This document shows, in pieces, positions 1 to 8,796 of a stretch of DNA of 54,177 nt (position 1 is its first letter; the number at the start of each line of letters is the position of its first letter). Below the pieces are notes generated by a model. That model was not told the DNA's origin. It did no database searches and saw nothing but the letters and a program-made list of their open reading frames with translations. Position numbers and translations under genes: made by a program. The stretch covers positions 1 through 54,177 of the forward strand of contig JAJRZX010000041.1 in the NCBI GenBank assembly GCA_024275045.1, given 5' to 3'. The stretch comes from Deltaproteobacteria bacterium (GTDB lineage Bacteria > Desulfobacterota > GWC2-55-46 > JADFVP01).

Positions 1-1
1 G

Positions 2-616
2 AAAGACGCATACACCAAAGGGCATTCGCACAGGGTCTCGGCCTACAGCGCGGTTGTGGCAGAGAAGATGGGGTGGGGAAATACCAGAGTAGAGGGCATA
101 AAGGTAGCGGGGCTTCTCCACGACATAGGCAAGATTACGGTGGATAAGACCATAATCAACAAGGCCAGCCCCCTTACAAGCATGGAGTCAAGAGAGCTGA
201 ACTCACACCCCGTAGTGGGTTATGAGATACTCTCGAAGATTCATTTCCCCTGGAAGGGTGTTGCCATGATGACGCGTAACCACCATGAGAAGGTTGACGG
301 CTCCGGGTACCCGGACAGGCTTGAGCGTGATGAGATACCGGCAGGGGCCAGAGTAATGGCCCTTATGGACGCCTTTGACGCCATGACCACGGACAGGCCC
401 TACAGACCGCGTCTCAGCTTCAACGCGGCTATCACCGAGATTAAGACCCATACAGGCACTCAGTTTGAGCCCGCCGCTGTGGTGGCCTTTATGAACGTAA
501 TCCTTGATGAGGTTAACGGCGAGGCCGAGCGGCCCACTATTATGCCGCTCCTTGCAGAGCGCCTTGATTTACAGGAGGTTAGAAACCTTGTAGGGGACTT
601 TGCCGCACGTCTGTGA
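2..616 (+). CDS. HD-GYP domain phosphodiesterase (5' truncated)
   Basis: C-terminal part of an HD-GYP protein, the family that hydrolyses the second messenger c-di-GMP with a di- or tri-iron centre. The frame is already open at base 2, so the start and any sensor or receiver domain lie outside the window; 204 residues are visible. The metal-binding signature is intact: HSHR (visible residues 8-11), LLHDIGK with the HD pair at about 40-41, HHE at 94-96, DGSGYP at 99-104 and DAFDAMTTDRPYR further on. This favours an active enzyme. A hairpin terminator follows 24 bases after the stop, so this is the last gene of its transcript. The regulated output cannot be inferred from this fragment. Confidence 0.92.
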   Translation, partial: KDAYTKGHSHRVSAYSAVVAEKMGWGNTRVEGIKVAGLLHDIGKITVDKTIINKASPLTSMESRELNSHPVVGYEILSKIHFPWKGVAMMTRNHHEKVDGSGYPDRLERDEIPAGARVMALMDAFDAMTTDRPYRPRLSFNAAITEIKTHTGTQFEPAAVVAFMNVILDEVNGEAERPTIMPLLAERLDLQEVRNLVGDFAARL

Positions 617-994
617 TTTTTTTTACTAATATGATGATACAAAAAAAGGGCCCTTTAGGGTCCTTTTTTTGTCTTCATGGCACTTTTTTGGCGCAGGCTC
701 TCCCCTGTTGTTCTTTCTATACCTGCGCGGCGCAAAAAAACATTGTGGCGGTTTTACAGGCTCACGCCAATCCCATCCTCATTTTTCCAATCATCCCTTG
801 ACCGCGTAAACCTTTCTATATAGAATAATAACTCGGCTTTTCAGCATTTTTGCACGCCCTTCTCAAGACGGTTTTTGGGGCCTATGTGTTATGTATGGGC
901 CGACCTCCACGGGTTGACCTCTTACCTTTCTTTATTGTAATGTTGGTTTTTTCTTTTATTTTAAAAATCTTCTCTTAAATGCGCGGGGTATTTT
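617..994. other. Intergenic region between the HD-GYP gene and recJ
   Basis: 378 bases. It holds the terminator at 641-670 and then AT-rich sequence leading to recJ. A short open frame at 613-801 has no recognisable product, starts on the terminator and looks like chance. I see no convincing promoter with both boxes. Confidence 0.6.
641..670 (+). terminator. Rho-independent terminator after the HD-GYP gene
   Basis: A 13-base arm of A7-GGGCCC and a matching GGGTCC-T7 arm are separated by a 4-base loop, with one G-T wobble. The run of seven T follows the GC stem directly. It lies just downstream of the HD-GYP stop codon. The symmetric A and T tracts would also allow it to work in the other direction. 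Confidence 0.85.
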
Positions 995-2731
995 ATGGCT
1001 ATGAAAAAACGCTGGAAAATAACTCCCCTTGATAAGGCCCTGCAGGATAAGCTGGTTAAGGACCTTGAGATACTTCCCCTTACGGCACGGATACTCATTA
1101 ACAGAGGTCTTGGTGACATCGAGAGGGCTTCTGCTTTTTTACGTCCCGGCCTTGAGGACCTTCACGACCCCTTTCTCTTTAAAGATATGGATAAGGCCGT
1201 CCGCCGCGTGGAGCAGGCCCTTGCAAAAGGCGAGGGCATCGCTGTATGGGGCGATTATGATGTTGACGGCACGAGCTCGGCGGCCCTTATATACCTCTTC
1301 TTTAAATCAATTGGGCACGAGATTCTTACCTATATCCCGGAGAGAAAGTCCGAGGGGTATGGCCTGAACATTGAGGGACTGAAGGGCCTTGGGGCAAAGG
1401 GCGTTAAGGTTGTTATTACAGTGGATTGCGGCACCTCCAACCACGAGGAAATCATTGCCGCAGCAGAGCTTGGTATTGATATTATCGTAACCGACCACCA
1501 TGAGCCCACCTCGCGCGCCCTGCCTGCCTATGCCTTTATAAACCCGCGTCAAGACGGCTGCGCCTTTCCATTTAAGTCCCTTGCAGGCGTTGGTGTGGCC
1601 TTTAATTTTATCATGGCCTTAAGATCAAGGCTTAGAGAGAGCGGTCTCATAGCGGGCAAGGGACCGAACCTCAAGAGGTTTTTTGATCTTGTGGCCATAG
1701 GCACTGTATCTGATATGGTGCCACTTATTGATGAGAACAGGATATTCGTGCGCTACGGGCTTATTGAACTTGGAGAGACAAAAAAACCCGGTCTCATAGC
1801 CCTTAAGAACGTATCCGGGCTGCGCCCCGGGACCCTTGAGACACATCACATTGGTTTTAAGCTTGCCCCTCGAATTAACGCGGCAGGGCGCATCGCACGG
1901 GCCGATAGGGCGCTGCGTATGCTTATAACTGAAAATACCGCCGAGGCCGAGGCAATAGCCCAGGCCATTGATGAGGCCAATACCTCGCGTCGGGAGATGG
2001 AGAGTCACATCCTTGATGAGGCCCTGCTCATGGCCGAGGGCATTCTAAAGGCCGATACAGGGGAGAGGCGCGCAATGGTCCTTGCCTCAGAAAACTGGCA
2101 TGAGGGTGTTATCGGCATTGTTGCCTCAAGGCTTACTGAATCTCTGGGCCTTCCCGTTGTAATGATAGCCCTTGACGGAGAGATGGGACGCGGCTCTGCA
2201 AGGGGTGTTAAGGCATTTAATATTCTTGAGGGCATAAAACATTCATCAGCCTCGCTTATACGGTACGGCGGGCACAGGGCTGCCGCCGGGTTTTCTCTTT
2301 CCCGCGATAAGGTGGGTACCTTTACAGAGCAATTTCTCTCCTATGCCGGAGAGACCCTTACCGCAGAGGACCTTGTCCCGGAGGTAGAGCTTGACGCCGC
2401 TGTCTCGTTAAAAGAGATGAGCCTTCAGGCCATAGCAGAGATAGAGCGTCTTGCCCCTTTTGGCATGGCCAACCGCGAGCCCCTCTTATGTCTTCGCGGT
2501 ACCACTGTTATGGATACAAAAGTAGTGGGGGGCAGGCACCTCAGTTTCAGGCTTACCGAGGACGGTGCCCGGGCCCGCGGCATAGGTTTTGGCATGGCAG
2601 GCATGCAGGGGCTTGGTGGTGCGGGTTTTTCTCTTGCCTTCTCGCCCTACAGGGATACCTGGGGAGGGGCCGTAAAGCCGGGTTTCAGGATACGCGAGGT
2701 ATCAAAGACCTCTGATGTTTTTTCCACATAG
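995..2731 (+). CDS. recJ: Single-stranded-DNA-specific exonuclease RecJ
   Basis: 5'-3' single-strand DNA exonuclease used in recombinational and mismatch repair. At 578 residues it is full length for the family. The DHH phosphoesterase domain is clear: DYDVDG at 88-93 (motif I, metal ligands), ITVDCG at about 141-146 and TDHHEP with the DHH triad at 167-169, followed by FDLVAIGTVSDMVPL. The DHHA1 substrate-binding domain shows GGHRAAAGFS at about 425-434. A C-terminal OB-like region completes the protein. The ATG at 995 is preceded by only a weak ribosome-binding site; a second in-frame ATG lies two codons downstream. It stands alone, flanked by gaps of nearly 400 bases, so it is probably monocistronic. 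Confidence 0.96.
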   Translation: MAMKKRWKITPLDKALQDKLVKDLEILPLTARILINRGLGDIERASAFLRPGLEDLHDPFLFKDMDKAVRRVEQALAKGEGIAVWGDYDVDGTSSAALIYLFFKSIGHEILTYIPERKSEGYGLNIEGLKGLGAKGVKVVITVDCGTSNHEEIIAAAELGIDIIVTDHHEPTSRALPAYAFINPRQDGCAFPFKSLAGVGVAFNFIMALRSRLRESGLIAGKGPNLKRFFDLVAIGTVSDMVPLIDENRIFVRYGLIELGETKKPGLIALKNVSGLRPGTLETHHIGFKLAPRINAAGRIARADRALRMLITENTAEAEAIAQAIDEANTSRREMESHILDEALLMAEGILKADTGERRAMVLASENWHEGVIGIVASRLTESLGLPVVMIALDGEMGRGSARGVKAFNILEGIKHSSASLIRYGGHRAAAGFSLSRDKVGTFTEQFLSYAGETLTAEDLVPEVELDAAVSLKEMSLQAIAEIERLAPFGMANREPLLCLRGTTVMDTKVVGGRHLSFRLTEDGARARGIGFGMAGMQGLGGAGFSLAFSPYRDTWGGAVKPGFRIREVSKTSDVFST

Positions 2732-3130
2732 GCGGCCTGGGGCGTGAGAAAGTCCTGGTGTGCATCATGGGGGGGTGCGAGTATAAAAGACCCCTCAGAT
2801 GTTTTCTCTTAAAAACAAGGGACAAAAAAACACCGCGCCTGCCATACTGCTGAGGCAAGAAAAAGACCTCCTTTTAAGAGGATTTTACAGCGATAAAACA
2901 GATTTCGTCAATGAGTAATAAAAAATAGGTTGCGCTCTTTATCCTGCTGATATATATTAGATAATATCCAAGTGTGCCGACTCCACCCGTAAAGGCTGAG
3001 ACTGAATATCCTTATCTTTGCCTATTTGGTGGACGGATAACTTGTTATCCCTTATATAGCTCTTGTGAATTATGTTGAAAAGAACCGGTATCGGGATTAT
3101 GGCCGGTAAGTTTATTATCTGGAGGAAGAG
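2732..3130. other. Intergenic region between recJ and the methyltransferase gene
   Basis: 399 bases, AT-rich in its right half. A weak hairpin (CCTC/GAGG arms, about 2868-2884) is the only structure noted. The end of recJ (CTCTGATGTTTTTTCC) is loosely echoed near 2795-2810 (CTCAGATGTTTTCTCT), possibly a decayed duplication. No gene recognised. Confidence 0.5.
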
Positions 3131-3799
3131 TTGAAGAAAGAAATGTCTATGCAGGAACCCTTTCTGGGAGGAGGGCAGTCATTAGAGATAGAGAGCATCA
3201 AGAAGGTCTACGCGGCTTATTCCAGTGTATATGATATGCTTTTTAAGAGATTTTTTTACCCCAGGATTAGCAACGCAATTACTACAATGGATATAAAACC
3301 CGGCGAGCGCATACTTGATGTAGGCGTGGGAACGGGGCTCTCCATGTCAGTATACCCCAGGCATTGCAAGGTCGTAGGCATAGACCTATCAAGGGAGATG
3401 CTTAAAAAAGCCAAGAAAAAAATAGACGATAACCGCCTTGATAATATAAACGTTCTCAGCATGGACGCCATGAGCGTTGGTTTTGCCGATAACTCTTTTG
3501 ACAAGGTCTTTATCTCACATGTGGTAAGCGTTGTTCCCGACCCATATCGTGTTATGGAAGAGGTAAAGAGGGTCTGCAAAAAAGACGGCGTAGTTGTTGT
3601 GGTGAACCACTTTAAGAGCAAGAATCCTTTTATTGAGATGTGCGAGAAGTGGATGAACCCGCTCTGTAAGAAGATTGGCTGGAGGTCAGACCTCTCCCTT
3701 AACGAGTTTGTGAGAAACGCGGGGCTTAAGGTAACAAAACAGTATATGCTGAAAAAGCTCGACTTCTGGCATATAGTCTTCGCCACAAACGAGAAGTAA
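3131..3799 (+). CDS. Class I SAM-dependent methyltransferase
   Basis: A 222-residue methyltransferase of the UbiE/PmtA-like group. Motif I (ILDVGVGTGL, residues 61-70) binds S-adenosylmethionine; VVGIDLS further on supplies the acidic residue that contacts the ribose, and the DNSFDKVFISHVVSVVPDP stretch is the post-II region. The N-terminal YAAYSSVYDMLFKRFFYPR resembles bacterial phosphatidylethanolamine N-methyltransferases of the Rhodobacter PmtA type, so lipid methylation is a reasonable guess but the substrate is not proven. It starts at TTG with GGAGGAAGAG directly upstream. No operon partner is visible; gaps of 399 and 327 bases flank it. Confidence 0.8.
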   Translation: MKKEMSMQEPFLGGGQSLEIESIKKVYAAYSSVYDMLFKRFFYPRISNAITTMDIKPGERILDVGVGTGLSMSVYPRHCKVVGIDLSREMLKKAKKKIDDNRLDNINVLSMDAMSVGFADNSFDKVFISHVVSVVPDPYRVMEEVKRVCKKDGVVVVVNHFKSKNPFIEMCEKWMNPLCKKIGWRSDLSLNEFVRNAGLKVTKQYMLKKLDFWHIVFATNEK

Positions 3800-4126
3800 G
3801 ACGCGCCCTCCTGGCAGGTTTCGGGGCTGATGGTATGGTGGGGTGATAGGGTAATCTTGCAGGGGCTCTGTTTTCGGGGCTGTACCGCATGGTGCATGCG
3901 CGGTCTTAGAGGGAGATTTTCTCCTGCGGAGTACTCCGGGGGGGTCTAAGCGGGCCTTTTTTTAAAGGAGTTTTTTTCTTCTTACCTCTTCAGGGCTCTT
4001 CTGTGTTGAGGGTTTTTTCCCTCTCACGGTCTTGACTGAATAATTTTTTAATGGCGGGCTCCGGCGCCGTTCTTTCCCTTACTCCGACTGCACCCTCCCT
4101 GTAATGGCCGGAGGTCCTCAGAAACC
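3800..4126. other. Intergenic region before rimI
   Basis: 327 bases with pyrimidine- and T-rich runs (3958-3990) but no clear hairpin terminator, promoter or gene. A purine-rich stretch, CCGGAGG at about 4108-4114, supplies a ribosome-binding site for the TTG start of rimI. Confidence 0.5.
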
Positions 4127-4603
4127 TTGCAAACCCAAGAGCCTGCAAAATCACTTAAATACAGACTTAAGCTAATGACCACGGCGGACCTTGACGAGGT
4201 TCTCGTTATTGAGAAGGCATCTTTTGCCATGCCGTGGACAAGGGACCAGTTTGAGAGAGAGATAGAGAACCCCATATCCTATCCCTACGCCCTTCATGTT
4301 GAGGGTGAGAACGGCACGAGCTGTATTGGCGCTTATGTGATTTTCTGGATAGTATACGACGAGGCCCATATACTGGACCTTGCCGTTGCCCCGGGGCTGA
4401 GGCGGCGCGGCATAGCCACGTGGCTCTTTAAGAGAGTCATTGATATGTTTCACGAGGCATATGTGGCAGGGGCCTTTCTTGAGGTTAGAAAGTCCAATAC
4501 CGCGGCCATACGGCTTTACAGGAACTTTGGTTTTAAGGAATCCTATGAGCGAAAGCGCTATTACGGCGATGAGGACGCCCTTGTGATGACCCTTGTATTT
4601 TAA
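4127..4603 (+). CDS. rimI: Ribosomal-protein-alanine N-acetyltransferase RimI
   Basis: GNAT-fold acetyltransferase that modifies the N-terminal alanine of ribosomal protein S18. At 158 residues it is typical in length. Visible features are ADLDEVLVIEKASFAMPWT (residues 20-38, the RimI substrate-side motif), the acetyl-CoA-binding loop RRRGIA at 92-97, LEVRKSNTAAIRLY at 118-131 and the closing NFGFKE segment. The TTG at 4127 has GGAGG 12 bases upstream; an internal ATG at 4175 would cut into the first beta strand, so TTG is preferred. pyrK begins 34 bases after the stop, so the two may be co-transcribed. Confidence 0.9.
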   Translation: MQTQEPAKSLKYRLKLMTTADLDEVLVIEKASFAMPWTRDQFEREIENPISYPYALHVEGENGTSCIGAYVIFWIVYDEAHILDLAVAPGLRRRGIATWLFKRVIDMFHEAYVAGAFLEVRKSNTAAIRLYRNFGFKESYERKRYYGDEDALVMTLVF

Positions 4604-4637
4604 CTCTTTTGTCTGTGTATGAGGTATTAGACTGAAT

Positions 4638-5468
4638 ATGAAGGCTTTTTCAAGGGCTACGGTCCTTTATAACAGAGAGTCAGAGTGCGGAGCCCGCAGG
4701 CTTGGCCTTAAGCTTAAGGCGGATGGGCTGCGGCCGGGGCATTTTTTTATGCTGCGAAGCCCCAATACCATTGACCCGCTGCTTAGCCGTCCGCTTGGCC
4801 TGTATCGCGTTCTTGATGCCGCGGGAGAGGTTCTTCCCGTGAAGAGGCAGAGCCCTTTTTCGGGCGAGGGTATTGAGTTTCTCTATAACGTCGTGGGCAG
4901 AGGCACTACGCTCCTCTCAGAGAAGCAGCCAGGTGATGAGTTGCAGCTCCTGGGCCCTCTTGGTAATGGTTTTCCCCTGCCGCAGGATTTGGGTACAGAC
5001 AAAGCCATTATGGTAGGCGGGGGCATGGGTATTGTGCCCTTTTACCTTATGGCCGCGCTCTTAAAGGACGGTCTTTTTTTATTCGGGGCAAGAGGCGCCG
5101 CAGATGCCGCTCTTGCTGAAGATTTCTCCGGACTCCCCTGCAGGGTGGAGGTCTCTACGGAAGACGGGAGCGTGGGCGCAAAGGGGCTTGTAACGGCTCT
5201 GCTTGCCAGAGAGTTAACCCCTGACTCACTTGTATATGCCTGCGGCCCTCCGGCTATGCTTAAGGCCGTTGCCGCAATGGCCGCCAGTGCGGGGGCCAGG
5301 TCTTACGTATCCCTGGAAAAGACAATGGCCTGCGGGATAGGGGTATGCCTTGGGTGCGCCGTGAAGATAAAAGCAGAGCACGCCGGGGCGCGGGGACAAT
5401 TGAAAATGGTCTGCTCAGAGGGCCCTGTATTTGATAGCGTCACCATTGACTGGGATGATATTTGCTGA
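4638..5468 (+). CDS. pyrK: Dihydroorotate dehydrogenase electron-transfer subunit PyrK
   Basis: FAD and [2Fe-2S] subunit of the class 1B dihydroorotate dehydrogenase. It passes electrons from PyrD to NAD+ in pyrimidine synthesis. The 276-residue protein has a ferredoxin-reductase-like flavin domain (LLSRPLGLYRV), a nucleotide-binding GGGMGIVPF segment and the diagnostic C-terminal cluster motif with cysteines at 232, 237, 240 and 259. pyrD follows after 14 bases, the usual pair. The ATG at 4638 was chosen because it gives the normal PyrK N-terminus. Confidence 0.94.
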   Translation: MKAFSRATVLYNRESECGARRLGLKLKADGLRPGHFFMLRSPNTIDPLLSRPLGLYRVLDAAGEVLPVKRQSPFSGEGIEFLYNVVGRGTTLLSEKQPGDELQLLGPLGNGFPLPQDLGTDKAIMVGGGMGIVPFYLMAALLKDGLFLFGARGAADAALAEDFSGLPCRVEVSTEDGSVGAKGLVTALLARELTPDSLVYACGPPAMLKAVAAMAASAGARSYVSLEKTMACGIGVCLGCAVKIKAEHAGARGQLKMVCSEGPVFDSVTIDWDDIC

Positions 5469-5482
5469 GTAAGAGTAAGTGA

Positions 5483-6430
5483 GTGAGTGAAAAAAACTTG
5501 CATATAAAAGAGAACAAAATCGACTCCTCCGTCTCCCTTGGGGGACTGAACCTGAAGAACCCGGTAATGACGGCATCGGGCACCTTTGGTTACGGCCTTG
5601 AGTTTACACCTTTCATGGACCTGGCCTCTCTTGGGGCAATAATAGTAAAGGGACTTTCCTTAAAACCGCGCTGCGGCAACCCTGCACCAAGGATAGCCGA
5701 GACGCCATGCGGTATGCTAAACGCCATAGGGCTGCAGAACATCGGCGTAGATGCTTTTATCAGCGACAAACTGCCCCTTCTCGCAGATATTGATACCCAT
5801 GTCATAGCCAATATCTTTGGCGAGACCGTAGAGCAGTACTGCGAAGTTGCCCGCAGGCTTGAAGACTGCGAGACCGTTAAGGCTGTTGAGATAAATATAT
5901 CATGCCCAAATGTAAAGAGAGGCGGAATCGTCTTCGGGGTAGACCCTGTGGAGGCCGCAAAGGTGGTAAGTACCGTCAAAAAATCTGTAAAGCGCCTTCA
6001 TGTAATGACCAAACTCTCGCCTAATGTAACGGACATAAAGGTAATGGTGCGGGCCGTGGAAGAGGCTGGCACAGACTCCATATCTCTTATAAACACCCTC
6101 TCGGGCATGGCCGTTGATGTTGAGAAGCGAAGCCCACGCCTTGGTACTGTTACGGGCGGTTTGTCAGGCCCTGCCATACGCCCCGTTGCCCTTAAGATGC
6201 TCTGGGAGGCCGCAGGCGTTGCCGCCGTGCCTTTAATCGGGGTAGGCGGTATTACCACTACCCGCGATGCCCTTGAGTTTATCATCGCAGGGGCCGCTGC
6301 CGTGCAGGTTGGTACGGCAAGTTTTATGGACCCCTCTGCCTCGCAATCAGTTGCGCACGGCATAGATGATTACCTTAAGAGGCACTCCATGACCCTCTCC
6401 GAGCTTCGGGGCTCACTCTCTACCCCCTGA
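5483..6430 (+). CDS. pyrD: Dihydroorotate dehydrogenase B catalytic subunit PyrD
   Basis: FMN enzyme oxidising dihydroorotate to orotate. The 315-residue protein shows the class 1 signature NPVMTASGTFGYG (26-38), the catalytic-loop cysteine C141 within NISCPNVKRGG, and the phosphate-binding GVGGITTTRDALEFI and GAAAVQVGTA segments. A cysteine base rather than serine, together with the adjacent pyrK, marks it as class 1B (NAD-linked). It starts at GTG 5483 with only a weak ribosome-binding site, so translation may be coupled to pyrK. A run of nine C follows the stop. Confidence 0.96.
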   Translation: MSEKNLHIKENKIDSSVSLGGLNLKNPVMTASGTFGYGLEFTPFMDLASLGAIIVKGLSLKPRCGNPAPRIAETPCGMLNAIGLQNIGVDAFISDKLPLLADIDTHVIANIFGETVEQYCEVARRLEDCETVKAVEINISCPNVKRGGIVFGVDPVEAAKVVSTVKKSVKRLHVMTKLSPNVTDIKVMVRAVEEAGTDSISLINTLSGMAVDVEKRSPRLGTVTGGLSGPAIRPVALKMLWEAAGVAAVPLIGVGGITTTRDALEFIIAGAAAVQVGTASFMDPSASQSVAHGIDDYLKRHSMTLSELRGSLSTP

Positions 6431-6532
6431 AGCACCCCCCCCCTCACATCTCACCTTCCCCCACTTTCTTGTACTTGACAGAGGGGGGCTTTATGATAGG
6501 CTTTAATTATTAAAAATACAGGAGGTTTTTCT

Positions 6533-6772
6533 ATGAGCGAGCCGGTTATTTTTGCGAAGAAAGCCGTTGTTTTGGAACTTGATAAAGGTACTTACTACTG
6601 GTGCAGCTGCGGCCGCTCTGCGACTCAGCCTTTTTGCGACGGTACTCATAAGGAGCGTGGTGAGTTTGAGCCTGTAGTATTTGAGATAGAAGAGAAAAAA
6701 AAGGTGCCGCTCTGTAACTGCAAAAAAACAGAGGCCCCGCCTTTTTGCGACGGCGCGCATAAAGACCTCTGA
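6533..6772 (+). CDS. Small protein with two CDGSH iron-sulfur domains
   Basis: A 79-residue soluble protein with two tandem CDGSH zinc-finger-like motifs, each binding a [2Fe-2S] cluster through three cysteines and one histidine. Ligands are C24, C26, C35 and H39, then C61, C63, C72 and H76. Tandem-CDGSH (mitoNEET-related) proteins are common small electron carriers or cluster-transfer proteins in bacteria; the partner is unknown here. The ribosome-binding site CAGGAGG lies upstream of the ATG. A TTGACA box occurs at 6475-6480 but has no good -10 partner. It converges with the CLC gene on the other strand, 86 bases away. Confidence 0.9.
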   Translation: MSEPVIFAKKAVVLELDKGTYYWCSCGRSATQPFCDGTHKERGEFEPVVFEIEEKKKVPLCNCKKTEAPPFCDGAHKDL

Positions 6773-6858
6773 GAATGGGTTTTTTTACCCTCCAGGCTGC
6801 GGAGCAGGACAGCTCTGTCCTGCTACTTTTATCTTTGGCTTTTTTTAAAAAACACCTA

Positions 6859-8601
6859 TCAGCTTTTTGTTATCATAAGGCTGTCGTGCTTTAAGATTTT
6901 CTGGTTGTATGTCATTAGCAGGGCGCTCTTTTTAAGTATGCCCAGCACCTTCTTTGGATTATCGCGGCTTACTACGGGCAGCGTTGATATCTGCTTACCC
7001 TCGAATATATTAAAGGCCCTCTCGAAGTTATCAAAGGGGCCGATAGTCTCAACATCTCGTGTCATTATCTCACCTGCCACTACAAGCTCGCAGAGGTCTT
7101 TCATCTCAGCCATAATAGGCCTGAGGTCGCTTACGGATAACATGCCGGTAAGCTCTCTTGCCTCGTTAAATACAAGAAAATGCGGGTAATCGCTCTCCTC
7201 TATTCTTAAAATAATCTCCCCAAGCGGTGTTGACTCCATAAGGCTTGGAAAGCTCTTTTCCATGTAATCACCTACACGTATGGAGCGCAGTATGTTTATG
7301 TCCCTGCCGCGTACAAGTTTTATCCCCTTTTTGATGAGTTTCGCCTCGTATATGGAGTGACCCTGTATGGATTGTACGATTACAAGGCTCGCTATGCAGC
7401 TTGTCATAAGGGGCAGTATTATCTGAAAGTCATAGGTAAGCTCGAATATGGTGAATATGGCTGTTATTGGCGCTAATGTGCTGCCGGCCACAACCGCGCC
7501 CATGCCCACAAGGGCGTAGGCCGCAAATGGGGCTACTGTGCCGGGAAATAACGTGTGAGAGAGGATTCCGAAGGCCCCTCCAAGCATGCTTCCAAGGACA
7601 AGCGAGGGCGCGAAGATGCCCCCTGATAGCCCTGAGCCAACAGAGAGGCATGTTGCCAGAAGTTTAAAGATTATCATAAGCAGCATGAGCCCCAGCGCGG
7701 CCTTTGCCGTAAATACAAGGTTCACGGACTCGTACCCCACGCCAAGGACATGGGGCAGCCAGAGGGCGATGAGCCCCACGGCAAAACCTCCAATGGCAGG
7801 GCGTATATATATGGGAATACGAAAGCGGCTGAAGGTGTCCTCAACCCCGGAGGTAAGGCGGATAAAGGCTATGGAGACCCCTCCTGCCATGATGCCGAGG
7901 ATAATATAAAGGGGTATCTCCCAGTAGCTTACAAGGGTGTACTCAGGGACTTGAAACGCAGGCAGTACGCCAAGAAAGTGATATGAGATTACTGTTGCCG
8001 TTATGGAGGATATGGCTATGTGACTGAGGTAGCTTACCTGAAAATCAACGAGGATTATCTCGGCGGCAAAGAGCATGCCCGCCATTGGGGCGTTAAAGGT
8101 GGCGGCTATGCCCGCGGCTGCGCCGCAGGCCAGAAAGACCCGTTTCCACTCAGTGGGCAGCCTGATTATCTGCGCCAGCGAGGAGCCCACGGAGGCCCCT
8201 ATGTGTACAATGGGCCCCTCGCGGCCAACAGAGGCGCCCGTGCCGATGGATATAACTGTGGAGAGCATCTTAAAGAGCGTGGTGCGGTGCCTGATTACCC
8301 CCTCATGGACAATAACCGTCTCTATTACCTCGGGCACACCGGCTCCGCGCGTCTCAGGGGCGAGGAAGGCTATTATGGGGCCTACAAGCAGCCCGCCGCC
8401 GGCAGGTATGAGAAGTTTGAGGTACCAGGGCATGGCATAGGCGGCCTCGATAATATTTGAAGAATCTCCCCAGAAGAGCCCTACCGCGCCTATGAGCAGA
8501 TAACGAAAACCCACGGCAAGGCACCCTGTCACCACCCCTATGAGAACGGCAATGAGGAGCAGGGCCACGATGTTGTCCCTGGGGAATCTTATCTTCAGCA
8601 T
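6859..8601 (-). CDS. CLC family chloride channel/transporter with CBS pair
   Basis: Integral membrane anion channel or exchanger of the CLC family, 580 residues, with about 18 membrane helices followed by two cytoplasmic CBS domains (about 440-570; VGDYMEKSFPSL and VAGEIMTRDVETI). The selectivity-filter loop reads GTGAS at 120-124, the gating glutamate is E128 in GREGP, and the second filter motif GGIFAPSL is present. At the position of the proton glutamate of E. coli ClC-ec1 (E203) the residue is I182, directly after E181. This favours a channel or uncoupled mode over proton exchange, an inference from alignment by eye. It is the leftmost gene of a minus-strand block, 195 bases from mrp. Confidence 0.93.
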   Translation of the reverse strand: MLKIRFPRDNIVALLLIAVLIGVVTGCLAVGFRYLLIGAVGLFWGDSSNIIEAAYAMPWYLKLLIPAGGGLLVGPIIAFLAPETRGAGVPEVIETVIVHEGVIRHRTTLFKMLSTVISIGTGASVGREGPIVHIGASVGSSLAQIIRLPTEWKRVFLACGAAAGIAATFNAPMAGMLFAAEIILVDFQVSYLSHIAISSITATVISYHFLGVLPAFQVPEYTLVSYWEIPLYIILGIMAGGVSIAFIRLTSGVEDTFSRFRIPIYIRPAIGGFAVGLIALWLPHVLGVGYESVNLVFTAKAALGLMLLMIIFKLLATCLSVGSGLSGGIFAPSLVLGSMLGGAFGILSHTLFPGTVAPFAAYALVGMGAVVAGSTLAPITAIFTIFELTYDFQIILPLMTSCIASLVIVQSIQGHSIYEAKLIKKGIKLVRGRDINILRSIRVGDYMEKSFPSLMESTPLGEIILRIEESDYPHFLVFNEARELTGMLSVSDLRPIMAEMKDLCELVVAGEIMTRDVETIGPFDNFERAFNIFEGKQISTLPVVSRDNPKKVLGILKKSALLMTYNQKILKHDSLMITKS

Positions 8602-8796
8602 TGAGGCAGCCTTAAAGAAGTTTTTTTGTTGTCCTGTGCCTTGTATGGTTAAGAAGCGTTAATTCTTATTCCCCTTGTATGGAATGTGGTTGTGTATGGA
8701 GTCTCTCATATTTGCTGTACATGGCCGTGAAATAAAAAAACAGCCCCATTATACAAGAGGGCCGCTTTTCTTCAGGATTATATTCGACCCGCTGCT

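Noticed and set aside
613-801. Short plus-strand open frame after the HD-GYP gene
   Set aside because: It begins over the terminator hairpin, has no ribosome-binding site and no recognisable product.
3256-3897. Minus-strand 213-codon open frame
   Set aside because: Antisense to the methyltransferase, which has a complete SAM-binding motif.
8020-8460. Plus-strand Gly/Tyr-rich open frame
   Set aside because: Antisense to membrane helices of the CLC gene.
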